Below, piece by piece: positions 10,005-17,268 of a stretch of 62,639 bases of DNA; position 1 is the stretch's first letter; the number at the start of each line of letters is the position of its first letter. Position numbers and translations under genes: made by a program. The stretch covers positions 1 through 62,639 of the forward strand of contig JAQXDW010000084.1 in assembly GCA_029251165.1 (NCBI GenBank), written 5' to 3'. The stretch comes from Myxococcota bacterium. Its GTDB lineage: Bacteria > Myxococcota_A > UBA796. Under the pieces are notes generated by a model, which was not told the DNA's origin, made no database searches, and was given only the letters and a program-made list of their open reading frames with translations.

Positions 10005-11531
10005 ATGCTTACCCTCCGTACTCTTCCGCTCCTCCTCCTCCTCGGTGTCGCTCCGCTCGTCGGCTGTGGCCCCAAGGATGGTGGGACCGAGAACGTCATG
10101 AACGAAGACGGCACGATTAACCCCCGTGCAGCCTTCAGCTCTGGTGTCTTCTCACTCCAGAATCCGGACAAGAAGACCAACGAGATCGACTACCAGTCGG
10201 CCTACGACATGTTCAGCCAGGCTGCCGAGGCACAGCCCGACTTCACCAACGCCCACTACAACGCCGGCTGGACCGCTGAGCGCATGGGCATGGATGAGCG
10301 GGCAGCCAACCACTACCGGCAGGCGCACGAGCTGGCCCCAGACAACACCGAGTTCCTGTTCGCCTACGCCGAGCTGCTCACCCGATCCAACGACAGCGCT
10401 GCTGCCGTCGAGCTCTACCAGGGCTACGTCGACAACAACGCCTCAGATCTCACCGTCCGCAACAGCCTGATGGAGGCCCTCGCCGCTGCTGGCCGCCACG
10501 ACGATGCCATCACCCAGGCCCGTGAGATTCTGATCCAGGACGCCGAGAACGTCAGCGCATACCGCAACCTCTCCCGCATCTACTTCGCCCAGGGCCAGTA
10601 TGCGATGAGCCAGCTTTGCGCAGAGAAGGCCAAGACCATGGCCTCCGGTGACGCCGGGATCTACAACAACATCGGCGTGACCTACCTGGTCATGGAGGAT
10701 CTGCCGGCGGCGGTGGAGGAGTTCAAGACCGCCCGCAAGCTTGACCCCGATCACGTCGAGTCGAACCTCAACCTCGGCTACCTTGCCCTGGACTCTGGTG
10801 ACTACGCGCTCGCCAAGGAGTGCTTCGAGATCGCAGTGGGTGCAGACCCCGGCAACCTCGATGCCAAGCTCGGCCTTGCAGTCGCGCTCCGTGGTGTGAA
10901 GGACTTCGACGGCGCCTCTCGGCTCTATGACGAGATCCTCAAGGCAGACCCGAAGAACCAGCTGGCTTACTTCAACGCCGCCACGCTCCAAGAGATGTAC
11001 GTCAAGGACTACAAAGAGGCGAAGAAGTACCTCGAGAACTACATCAACAACAACAACGCCTCCGGCCTGATCGGCCCTGAGCATGTGGTCTATGAGCGCA
11101 TCGAGCGCATCAACGAGTCACAGCGTGTTGAGGACGAGCGGCAGGCTGAGATTGCGGCCGAGAAGAAGGCCGAGGAAGAGCGCAAGAAGCGTCAGCTCGC
11201 ACAGCTTGATGAGCTGAAGACTCGGACCTCCGCACTCCAGGCGGACTACGACACCTACAGCGGCTGCGAGATGATGGTGGAGATGGGCGGAACCGAGATG
11301 ATGGAGATGGTCCTCGAGCAGGCCCTGATGGTCATTGAGGCAGAAGAAGCCGACATGGCCGGTGACATCATGATGTTCATCGACGACCTCCAGCCGCAGA
11401 TCGAGATGCTCAAGCCCGAGTGTGACGGCGGCGGCGCAGCCCCTGCCCCCGCTGAGGGTGGCGAAGACGCCCCCGCTGAGGGTGGCGAGGACGCCCCCGT
11501 CGAGGAGCCTCCTGCTGAGGGCGGCGAGTAA
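10005..11531 (+). CDS. gltE: TPR lipoprotein, GltE (AglT)-like
   Basis: A 508-residue lipoprotein: signal MLTLRTLPLLLLLGVAP with lipobox LVGC (Cys21). At least seven TPR units cover about residues 60-350 (such as AHYNAGWTAERMGMDERAA and AYRNLSRIYFAQGQYAMSQ). A charged coiled coil follows (about 365-410, rich in ERQAEIAAEKKAEEERKK), then a C-terminal Pro/Ala/Glu/Gly tail with repeated EGGEDAP units. RBS GGAG lies 9 bases before the ATG. GltE/AglT in Myxococcus is a TPR lipoprotein of the same size, located after gltD as here (gap 17 bases). A strong terminator follows, so gltD-gltE probably form a transcription unit ending here. Confidence 0.7.
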   Translation: MLTLRTLPLLLLLGVAPLVGCGPKDGGTENVMNEDGTINPRAAFSSGVFSLQNPDKKTNEIDYQSAYDMFSQAAEAQPDFTNAHYNAGWTAERMGMDERAANHYRQAHELAPDNTEFLFAYAELLTRSNDSAAAVELYQGYVDNNASDLTVRNSLMEALAAAGRHDDAITQAREILIQDAENVSAYRNLSRIYFAQGQYAMSQLCAEKAKTMASGDAGIYNNIGVTYLVMEDLPAAVEEFKTARKLDPDHVESNLNLGYLALDSGDYALAKECFEIAVGADPGNLDAKLGLAVALRGVKDFDGASRLYDEILKADPKNQLAYFNAATLQEMYVKDYKEAKKYLENYINNNNASGLIGPEHVVYERIERINESQRVEDERQAEIAAEKKAEEERKKRQLAQLDELKTRTSALQADYDTYSGCEMMVEMGGTEMMEMVLEQALMVIEAEEADMAGDIMMFIDDLQPQIEMLKPECDGGGAAPAPAEGGEDAPAEGGEDAPVEEPPAEGGE

Positions 11532-11555
11532 CGCCCCGCTTCCCCAGCCGACACT

Positions 11556-11590
11556 GACAGCCCCGAGACTCTCGGGGCTGTCTTTGTTTT
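11556..11590 (+). terminator. Rho-independent terminator after gltE
   Basis: A perfect 12-bp stem GACAGCCCCGAG/CTCGGGGCTGTC with the 3-base loop ACT is followed by TTTGTTTT. Confidence 0.93.
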
Positions 11591-11891
11591 ACAGCCCCGT
11601 CTCCAGGTATCGGATTCTGTCGGATGTTTGTAAAGAGCCCCCTTGGATGGAACTGCCGCAATAAATGGATGTCGATGGAGAGCAGGTCGGACATCTGTGT
11701 GCGACCTCAAGGGACCCTTGACGGGAACCTTGCAACCGTGAGGTTGTGTCTGAGAGAACTTCGATCCATGCTATCTCTTCCGGGAAGTATGCAGGCTTGA
11801 GGCCTTCTACCCAGATTCACATCTTCCAGATCCCATATCGTCCTTCTTCACCAGCTCAAACGCTTGGTGAACACAGCCTGAAGAGGTCAGA
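11591..11891. other. Non-coding spacer upstream of gltF
   Basis: About 300 bases after the gltE terminator contain no credible gene. A small hairpin CAACC-GTGA-GGTTG lies at 11733-11746 and a TTGACG box at about 11718, but I could not pair the box with a convincing -10 element. The spacer presumably holds the promoter for gltF/gltG. Confidence 0.5.
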
Positions 11892-12158
11892 ATGAGGAAC
11901 TTTCTCACTGCAACCCTGACTGTCCTGGTCGTCTCCCTGTTCTCTGGCGCAGCCTGGGCTCAGGATGATGACGATCAGACCGTTGTCTACAAGTCCCGAA
12001 CCGAGATCGACTTTGAAGGTGTCGAGGTCGCTGGTGAGCTGGTCAAGCCCCAGGGCGCGCTGCTCCTCGATCGAAAGCGGGGAGCCTTCAACCCCCTGAT
12101 CAAGCTGCGGACCGACTTCGACGAAGAGATGTCTCAGTCAGTCAATGAAGTGAAGTAG
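11892..12158 (+). CDS. gltF: Small periplasmic protein, GltF (CglF)-like
   Basis: An 88-residue protein with a signal peptide (FLTATLTVLVVSLFSGAAWA, then QDDDDQ). The mature part of about 65 residues contains IDFEGVEVAGELVKPQG, LLDRKRGAFNPLIKLRTDF. Family knowledge as recalled: in Myxococcus a small exported protein, GltF/CglF, sits between gltE and gltG, and this gene has the same place, size and export signal. Proteins of this group carry a short conserved 'VxVxGELxxP' plus 'RxxxxFNPLIxLRxDF' pattern that fits here. Start: AGAGGTCAG upstream of ATG. It is separated from gltE by a terminator and a 300-base spacer, and from gltG by 124 bases. Confidence 0.6.
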   Translation: MRNFLTATLTVLVVSLFSGAAWAQDDDDQTVVYKSRTEIDFEGVEVAGELVKPQGALLLDRKRGAFNPLIKLRTDFDEEMSQSVNEVK

Positions 12159-12282
12159 CTCCGCAGTCTTCTGCAGAGCGACCGCTTGGCGGCGGCACCT
12201 CATACTCAGCGTCTTCCCCTTTTCTGACCCTCAGGGCGGTCGGCGATAGCCTACTTATGCCCTCACATCGAGGATCTCTCTC

Positions 12283-14277
12283 ATGGCAAATGCCTCGTCC
12301 GGTAAGCTGATTCTCAGCTTCGAAGTTTACAACGGCTCTCAGCACCTGTTCCGCAAGGAACTCTCCGCAGAGAGCGTCACCATCGGTCGCGGTCCTGCGG
12401 CGATGCTGCGCGTCCAGGATGACGCGTTGGCCGATCTTCACGCAGTCATCAACGTCAACGACGACGGCACCGTCCAGCTTCTCGATCTCGGAAGCAGCAG
12501 CGGAACCCACGTCAACGGCGAGAAGATCAACAACACTCAGCTGCGCACCGGCGACAACATCCAGATCGGAACGGTCCGCCTCGCGATCTCGATCATCGAT
12601 GAGCAGGCCTTCCAGGACGAGGAGGCGACCCAACTCGCCGTTCCCGCTCCTGGCGACGCGGGTGCCCCTCCGGTGGTCAACGAAGAGGTCACGGACGCCC
12701 TCGGCTTCAGCGGCACGCTCGACGATCCGCCGACCGAGGAGACCGCTCCCGAGCCTCAGGCAAACACTGAGGATGTCCTCGCGTTCATCATGCGCTCTGG
12801 CACGGCACGCGGCGATGCTGGCATCGACCGCAAGCGCGCAAAGGTCCTCGAGGTCGCTGAGATCTGGGGAGACGTCATTCTCGACGTCAAGCACTTCCCC
12901 AAGGGCGGCCGACCGGTCACCGCAGGAACAGCCATCGGCCATCGCTGGCGCTTTATGGGACAGCCCGTCTCCTGGGTGCCGAAGTCTTTTGCCCGCATCG
13001 CCTGGCTGGCCGCTCCGACTCTCTCTGAGGCCTCCGAGGAGTGGCGGAACGAGTTCTACGTTCCCACCGAGACGCTCCCCAACGACAACTTCAAGATGTT
13101 CGAGTGGGCGGGCAGCAGCTACGTCTGCAACATCTCTGACAAGTGGTCGGGTTTTGTCGACATCGGCGAAGAGCGTCAGACCTTCCAGGAGCTCATCGCT
13201 TCCGGCAAGGCCACCTCTCAGGGTGACGGCGTCTATCAGTTCGAGGTCACCGAGGACACCCGTGTCGTCGCCGACCTCGGCAACGTCATCTTCTTCTCTC
13301 AGATGGTCTACCCGGGGAAGAAAGTCCTCGCGGCACTCACCGACAACATCGACTACCCCTTCCTCGGTGTCATGGCGTTCATGGGCTTTATGTTCATGAT
13401 GCTGGCGGTGCTCATCGTCAACAGCCCGCCGCCGTCAGAGAACGAGATCGTCGAGATTCCAGACCGCTTCGTCGAGCTGCTGCTTGAGCAGCCCGAGCCG
13501 GAGGAGAAGCCCAAGAACGATCCCCGACCGGAGGACGCCAACCCCGACGCGGGTGAGGGCGCGAAGGCCAAGGATGAAGAGGGCAAGGTCGGTAAGAAAG
13601 ACGCCAAGATGAAGCAGGCCAAGGGCAACAAGGTCGAGATCCAGAAGAAGGAGCTCGATCGCGAGGTCGCAGAGAACGCAGGTGTTCTCGGTGCACTCGG
13701 TGCTGACGGTCAGCTCGACGGTGTCTTCGGCTCCTCCGCGCTTGACTCGGACCTCACCGGCGGCATCGGTGGTCTCATCGGCGCCAAGGGCACTCAGATT
13801 GGCTCCGGCGGCCTCGGCTCCCGTGGCTCGGGTCTCGGTGGTGGTGGTACGGCAGACGGTCTCGGCGGTCTCGGCACCAAGGGTCGCGGCTCGGGTCGCT
13901 CCGGCTACGGCTCTGGCGGTGGCTCCTTCGGTGAGAAGGGTGAGGGTGGAATCGGTCGCATTGGTGGTGATCCGATCATCCTCGGTGCGCTCGACAAGTC
14001 GCTCATCGATGCGGTCATCAAGCGCCACATGAACCAGATCCGCTACTGCTACCAGCGTGAGCTGAACAAGGATCCGGCACTCGGTGGCAAGATCGTCATC
14101 AAGTTCGTCATCGCCAAGGACGGCTCCGTCTCCAAGGCCAGCGTGAAGTCCTCCACCATGGGTTCTTCCGCAGTCGAGAACTGCATCGCCGGCCGGTTCA
14201 TGCGGTTCAAGTTCCCCGAGCCGAAGGGCGGCGGTATCGTTATCGTCTCCTACCCGTTCATCTTCGCTCCGGGTTGA
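12283..14277 (+). CDS. gltG: FHA-TM-TonB C-terminal protein, GltG-like
   Basis: A 664-residue inner-membrane protein. Residues 10-105 are a forkhead-associated (FHA) domain (VTIGR at 32-36, LHAVI around His53, SGTHVNG at 73-79). Residues about 150-350 match the cytoplasmic region found before the membrane helix in AgmX/PglI-type proteins (VAEIWGDVILDVKHF). One transmembrane helix is at about 358-382 (GVMAFMGFMFMMLAVLIV). A periplasmic Pro/Glu/Lys-rich arm, a Gly-rich region (about 490-570) and a TonB/AgmX-type C-terminal domain (571-664, HMNQIRYCYQRELNKDP) follow. This is the domain layout of GltG, the trans-envelope linker of Myxococcus gliding complexes. The FHA phosphothreonine-binding Ser-Arg pair before the His is Ala-Asp here, so classical phosphopeptide binding may be lost. 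Confidence 0.8.
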   Translation: MANASSGKLILSFEVYNGSQHLFRKELSAESVTIGRGPAAMLRVQDDALADLHAVINVNDDGTVQLLDLGSSSGTHVNGEKINNTQLRTGDNIQIGTVRLAISIIDEQAFQDEEATQLAVPAPGDAGAPPVVNEEVTDALGFSGTLDDPPTEETAPEPQANTEDVLAFIMRSGTARGDAGIDRKRAKVLEVAEIWGDVILDVKHFPKGGRPVTAGTAIGHRWRFMGQPVSWVPKSFARIAWLAAPTLSEASEEWRNEFYVPTETLPNDNFKMFEWAGSSYVCNISDKWSGFVDIGEERQTFQELIASGKATSQGDGVYQFEVTEDTRVVADLGNVIFFSQMVYPGKKVLAALTDNIDYPFLGVMAFMGFMFMMLAVLIVNSPPPSENEIVEIPDRFVELLLEQPEPEEKPKNDPRPEDANPDAGEGAKAKDEEGKVGKKDAKMKQAKGNKVEIQKKELDREVAENAGVLGALGADGQLDGVFGSSALDSDLTGGIGGLIGAKGTQIGSGGLGSRGSGLGGGGTADGLGGLGTKGRGSGRSGYGSGGGSFGEKGEGGIGRIGGDPIILGALDKSLIDAVIKRHMNQIRYCYQRELNKDPALGGKIVIKFVIAKDGSVSKASVKSSTMGSSAVENCIAGRFMRFKFPEPKGGGIVIVSYPFIFAPG

Positions 14278-14287
14278 TTCAGCCTTC

Positions 14288-14318
14288 AGGGCAGCGAGTA
14301 CAGCTCGCTGCCCTTTCC
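14288..14318 (+). terminator. Hairpin terminator after gltG
   Basis: An 11-bp stem (AGGGCAGCGAG/CTCGCTGCCCT) with a 5-base loop lies 11 bases after the gltG stop. The T-tract is short (TTT then CC), so termination may be partial and allow read-through to gltH. Confidence 0.75.
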
Positions 14319-14401
14319 AGTTCCGCTCTGGTGTGGTAAACACCCTCGGTCCCTGGCCTTCTCGCCTGGGACCCTCTTGCATAGAAAGAGAAGGTCATCC
14401 G

Positions 14402-15115
14402 ATGAAGCCCGCTACTGTGCTCCTCGCCGCTTTTTCGCTGTTCTCCCCTGCTGCATTTGCTCAGGACTACGACGACCTGGACAGCAACGACAGCTCGAGT
14501 CGTGATCGCCGAACCGCGGAGGTCGACCGCGACGTCCGCGAGATCACCAAGGGCACCTACGCCAAGGCCAATGTCGGCGGCGCCTTCTACCTTGGTAGCT
14601 TCTCCCAGTTTGTTCGGGCAGGCACTGCACTTGGTCTGTCGGTCGGTCGCGACTTCGTCAACCAAGAGCGCACCTCGATGGCCTGGGAGCTGATCTTCGC
14701 TCAGGGCGTCCACAACGGTACCAACTACGAGATCCAGGCTGCTGAGAACTGTGTCGCGACACAGAACTGCATCCAGGGCGACCTTCGGACGTACACCTTT
14801 GCCGGAGCGGTCGAGTGGTCAACCTACCCCAGCCGTCGGTTCGGGATCGGCATCCGAGGTGGTGCAGGCCTCCTGCTCTCTCCGCTCCTGATGGATAGTG
14901 ACGCCTACCAGAGCGATGTTGTCGAGGGAGCCTGGGGCCTCAGCGAAGACTTCGGCTACCACAGCGCACCGCATCCGATGGTTCTCGGTGGCCCGACCTT
15001 CGAGTACTACACCAAGCTCGCTCACTTCTCGGTTGGTGTCGATGCAGATGTCTTCTACGCCATCGGCTTTGATCTCGGCGCGTCGGTCGCAGGAAACCTG
15101 AAGTATACCTTCTAA
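14402..15115 (+). CDS. gltH: Outer-membrane protein, GltH (CglE)-like
   Basis: A 237-residue exported protein: signal peptide ATVLLAAFSLFSPAAFA, short acidic mature N-terminus, then alternating beta-strand sequence with Gly/aromatic residues typical of a small barrel (KANVGGAFYLGSFSQF, GIGIRGGAGLLLSPLL, ending GNLKYTF with a C-terminal Phe). AGAAGG lies 7 bases before the ATG at 14402. It follows gltG in the position where Myxococcus carries gltH/cglE, an outer-membrane component of the gliding machinery. The identification rests on position, size, export signal and barrel pattern; sequence similarity to GltH was not tested. A terminator follows 70 bases later. Confidence 0.6.
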   Translation: MKPATVLLAAFSLFSPAAFAQDYDDLDSNDSSSRDRRTAEVDRDVREITKGTYAKANVGGAFYLGSFSQFVRAGTALGLSVGRDFVNQERTSMAWELIFAQGVHNGTNYEIQAAENCVATQNCIQGDLRTYTFAGAVEWSTYPSRRFGIGIRGGAGLLLSPLLMDSDAYQSDVVEGAWGLSEDFGYHSAPHPMVLGGPTFEYYTKLAHFSVGVDADVFYAIGFDLGASVAGNLKYTF

Positions 15116-15184
15116 GAGACTTTAGACAGCTCCTATGAGGGGTGCCTGAAGAGTGTCAGCAAGTGCCTGCCGACACCAGAGTTT

Positions 15185-15207
15185 CCCCCACTTGTGGGGG
15201 TTTTCTT
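15185..15207 (+). terminator. Rho-independent terminator after gltH
   Basis: The stem CCCCCA/TGGGGG with loop CTTG is followed by TTTTCTTGTT. This closes the Glt-like locus. Confidence 0.85.
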
Positions 15208-15229
15208 GTTGGGAATCTCCTGCTATGAT
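15201..15229 (+). promoter_or_regulatory. Candidate extended -10 promoter for the lipoprotein gene
   Basis: An extended -10 element TGC-TATGAT lies at 15221-15229, 36 bases before the next start codon. The upstream half overlaps the T-tract of the preceding terminator. No good -35 is seen, as expected for an extended -10 promoter. Confidence 0.4.
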
Positions 15230-15265
15230 GGCACTATCCTCCGCTCGATATCAGGCATAAGATCC

Positions 15266-16459
15266 ATGCGCTTCATCACTCTCCTCGTCATGACCGGCTG
15301 CGGCCTTGCTCCCCTCACTGATGGTCCAAAGGGGTCCGACTCTGGCGAGGTTGATCCTGAAGACGTCATGATGCTCGGTGATCTCCAGGTCTCTCCCGGC
15401 TCAATCGACTTCGGGGATGTCATGATCAATGCCTCTTCAGCCGAAGAGGTCACGCTCTCCAACCTCGGCAGCGACACCATCAGCATCTCCAGTGCTTACC
15501 TCGATGGAGACACGGCCTACTCGCTGACCGCAGCCACTCCTGTTGACCTCGCGAGCGGTGAGAACACCTCTCTTGTCCTTACGTTCGTCCCCGATGCCGA
15601 GCAGACCTACACTGGCACCCTGAACCTCTTGGTCAGCGGTGAGACCGACTTCGCGGTGATCGACATCACAGGCATCGGCTCGACCACCGGCAGCACTGGT
15701 GGAGAAGACACCGCAGACACCGACGACCCAGGCTCTACAGGACTCAGCGTGTCGACCTCGACCATCAGCTTCGGCACCATCGACATCGGTGACGTTGCCA
15801 GCGAGACGGTCACGATCACCAACACGGGCACCAACGACATCATGCTCCAGGATGTCGCATCGACTTCTGCCGGTCTTGTCGAGGGCGACCTCAGCACCCC
15901 GATGCTCCTCAGCGGTGGCGAGACTGCAGACTTCCAGGTCACCTACACTCCGGCGGAAGAGGTCAGCACCACTGCAATCCTCACCATCGAGAACGACTCC
16001 GGTGATGAGCCCGAGATCGCAGTCACCGGCACGGGCTACCAGAACTGCACCATCTGTGCTCCGCTCTTGTTTGTCAGCACCGGCGGCACCGCCAGCGACA
16101 GCATGGATCAGTTCATGAGCACGTTTGGGCTGGCAGACACGCACAACCTCGTCATCCAGAACAACGGCGACGTGGATCTGGAGATCGACAGCATTACCCT
16201 CACCAATGACACCGCTTCAGCCAGCACGCTGATCTGCGGGACCAGTGGGCGCTACAGCATGAGCAGCACCAGCAGCATGGTCCTGGAGGCCTACGCCTCC
16301 ACCACGATCTCCGTAGACTACACCTACACCGGCTCCGGCGTCTGCGGTGAGGTCAGCTTGTACCCCCTGAACTACGAGAACACCATCGTCATTGAGAGCA
16401 ACGACCTCTCCTACCCAGAGTATGTGATCACCCTCGGCGGCAACGGCATTGGACTCTGA
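15266..16459 (+). CDS. Choice-of-anchor D-type (ASH-like) surface lipoprotein
   Basis: About 397 residues. The chosen start gives a very short lipoprotein signal, MRFITLLVMTGC (lipobox VMTGC, Cys12). The mature protein has at least two beta-sandwich repeats of the 'choice-of-anchor D'/ASH type (ISPGSIDFGDV-like and STISFGTIDIGDV-like starts, each followed by SxxVTxxNxGxxxI and a TGTGY/TGIG end). They are joined by a Gly/Ser/Thr/Asp linker (SGSTGGEDTADTDDPGS). A third, more divergent repeat with paired Cys (NCTICAP, TLICGTSG) follows. Such repeats are common in secreted and lipoproteins of Myxococcota; the function is probably structural or adhesive, but unknown. The RBS is weak. Confidence 0.7.
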   Translation: MRFITLLVMTGCGLAPLTDGPKGSDSGEVDPEDVMMLGDLQVSPGSIDFGDVMINASSAEEVTLSNLGSDTISISSAYLDGDTAYSLTAATPVDLASGENTSLVLTFVPDAEQTYTGTLNLLVSGETDFAVIDITGIGSTTGSTGGEDTADTDDPGSTGLSVSTSTISFGTIDIGDVASETVTITNTGTNDIMLQDVASTSAGLVEGDLSTPMLLSGGETADFQVTYTPAEEVSTTAILTIENDSGDEPEIAVTGTGYQNCTICAPLLFVSTGGTASDSMDQFMSTFGLADTHNLVIQNNGDVDLEIDSITLTNDTASASTLICGTSGRYSMSSTSSMVLEAYASTTISVDYTYTGSGVCGEVSLYPLNYENTIVIESNDLSYPEYVITLGGNGIGL

Positions 16460-16483
16460 GCGGCGCTGACCGCCGGATTGCGG

Positions 16484-16512
16484 TTGACCGCGTGAAGTTG
16501 CCTCGATAAAGG
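16484..16512 (+). promoter_or_regulatory. Candidate promoter for rplC
   Basis: TTGACC (16484-16489), a 17-base spacer and TAAAGG. A perfect TGGCCA-TGTG-TGGCCA hairpin lies at 16532-16547 in the predicted leader. The -10 match is weak. Confidence 0.35.
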
Positions 16513-16608
16513 GCGGGGGTTGTCTGACGGATGGCCATGTGTGGCCAGCACCCGCAGCAATTCCCACCAATCCGTACGACGCTCCATAGCGTCCAATGCG
16601 AGGACATC

Positions 16609-17268
16609 ATGGCGAACGAAAAGGCAGGCCTGTACGGCCGCAAGCTGGGCATGACCCAGATCTACAGCGAAGACGGCGCAGTCCAGCCCTGCACCATCAT
16701 CGAAGTCACCGGCAACACGGTCCTCCGTGTCAAGACCGCAGACAGCAAGGACGGCTACAACGCAGTCCAGCTTGGCTTCGACGAGAAGAAGGCTGCTCGG
16801 ACCAACAAGCCCGACGCCGGAAACTTTGAGAAGTCCGGGGTCACCCCCAAGAAGCTCGTCCGCGAGATCCGTCTTGGTGCTGATGACATCAGCACGCTGA
16901 CTGTTGGACAGGTGCTGAGCGCCTCCGACATCTTCACCGAGGGACAGCTCGTTGATGTCACCGGTACCAGCAAGGGCCGCGGCTTCACGGGTGTCATGAA
17001 GCGTCACAACTTCAAGGGCTTCATCCGCTCTCACGGTACCCACGAGTACTTCCGTCACGGTGGCTCGATCGGTACCCGCCTCACCCCCGGTCACGTCATC
17101 AAGGGCAAGAAGATGCCCGGTCAGCACGGCAACGCCCGGTCCTGCGTCCAGAACCTCGTCCTGGTCAAGATCGACAACGAGCGCAACCTGCTGTACGTCC
17201 GCGGCGGCGTCCCCGGTCCGAACGGTGGCTACGTCATGGTCCGCAAGGCCGTCAAGGCGAAGAACTAA
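16609..17268 (+). CDS. rplC: Ribosomal protein L3, encoded outside the S10 operon
   Basis: A 219-residue complete L3: YGRKLGMTQIY at the N-terminus, MKRHNFKGFIRSHGTHEYFRHGGSIG and GKKMPGQHGN (the loop whose Gln is methylated by PrmB in E. coli) in the core. L3 starts 50S assembly and shapes the peptidyl-transferase centre. GAGG lies before the ATG at 16609. In nearly all bacteria rplC sits between rpsJ and rplD; here that junction (around 62.12 kb) is empty and rplC stands alone 45 kb away, behind the Glt-like locus and a lipoprotein gene. Its last bases overlap the stop codon of the convergent acyl-CoA ligase gene. Confidence 0.97.
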   Translation: MANEKAGLYGRKLGMTQIYSEDGAVQPCTIIEVTGNTVLRVKTADSKDGYNAVQLGFDEKKAARTNKPDAGNFEKSGVTPKKLVREIRLGADDISTLTVGQVLSASDIFTEGQLVDVTGTSKGRGFTGVMKRHNFKGFIRSHGTHEYFRHGGSIGTRLTPGHVIKGKKMPGQHGNARSCVQNLVLVKIDNERNLLYVRGGVPGPNGGYVMVRKAVKAKN

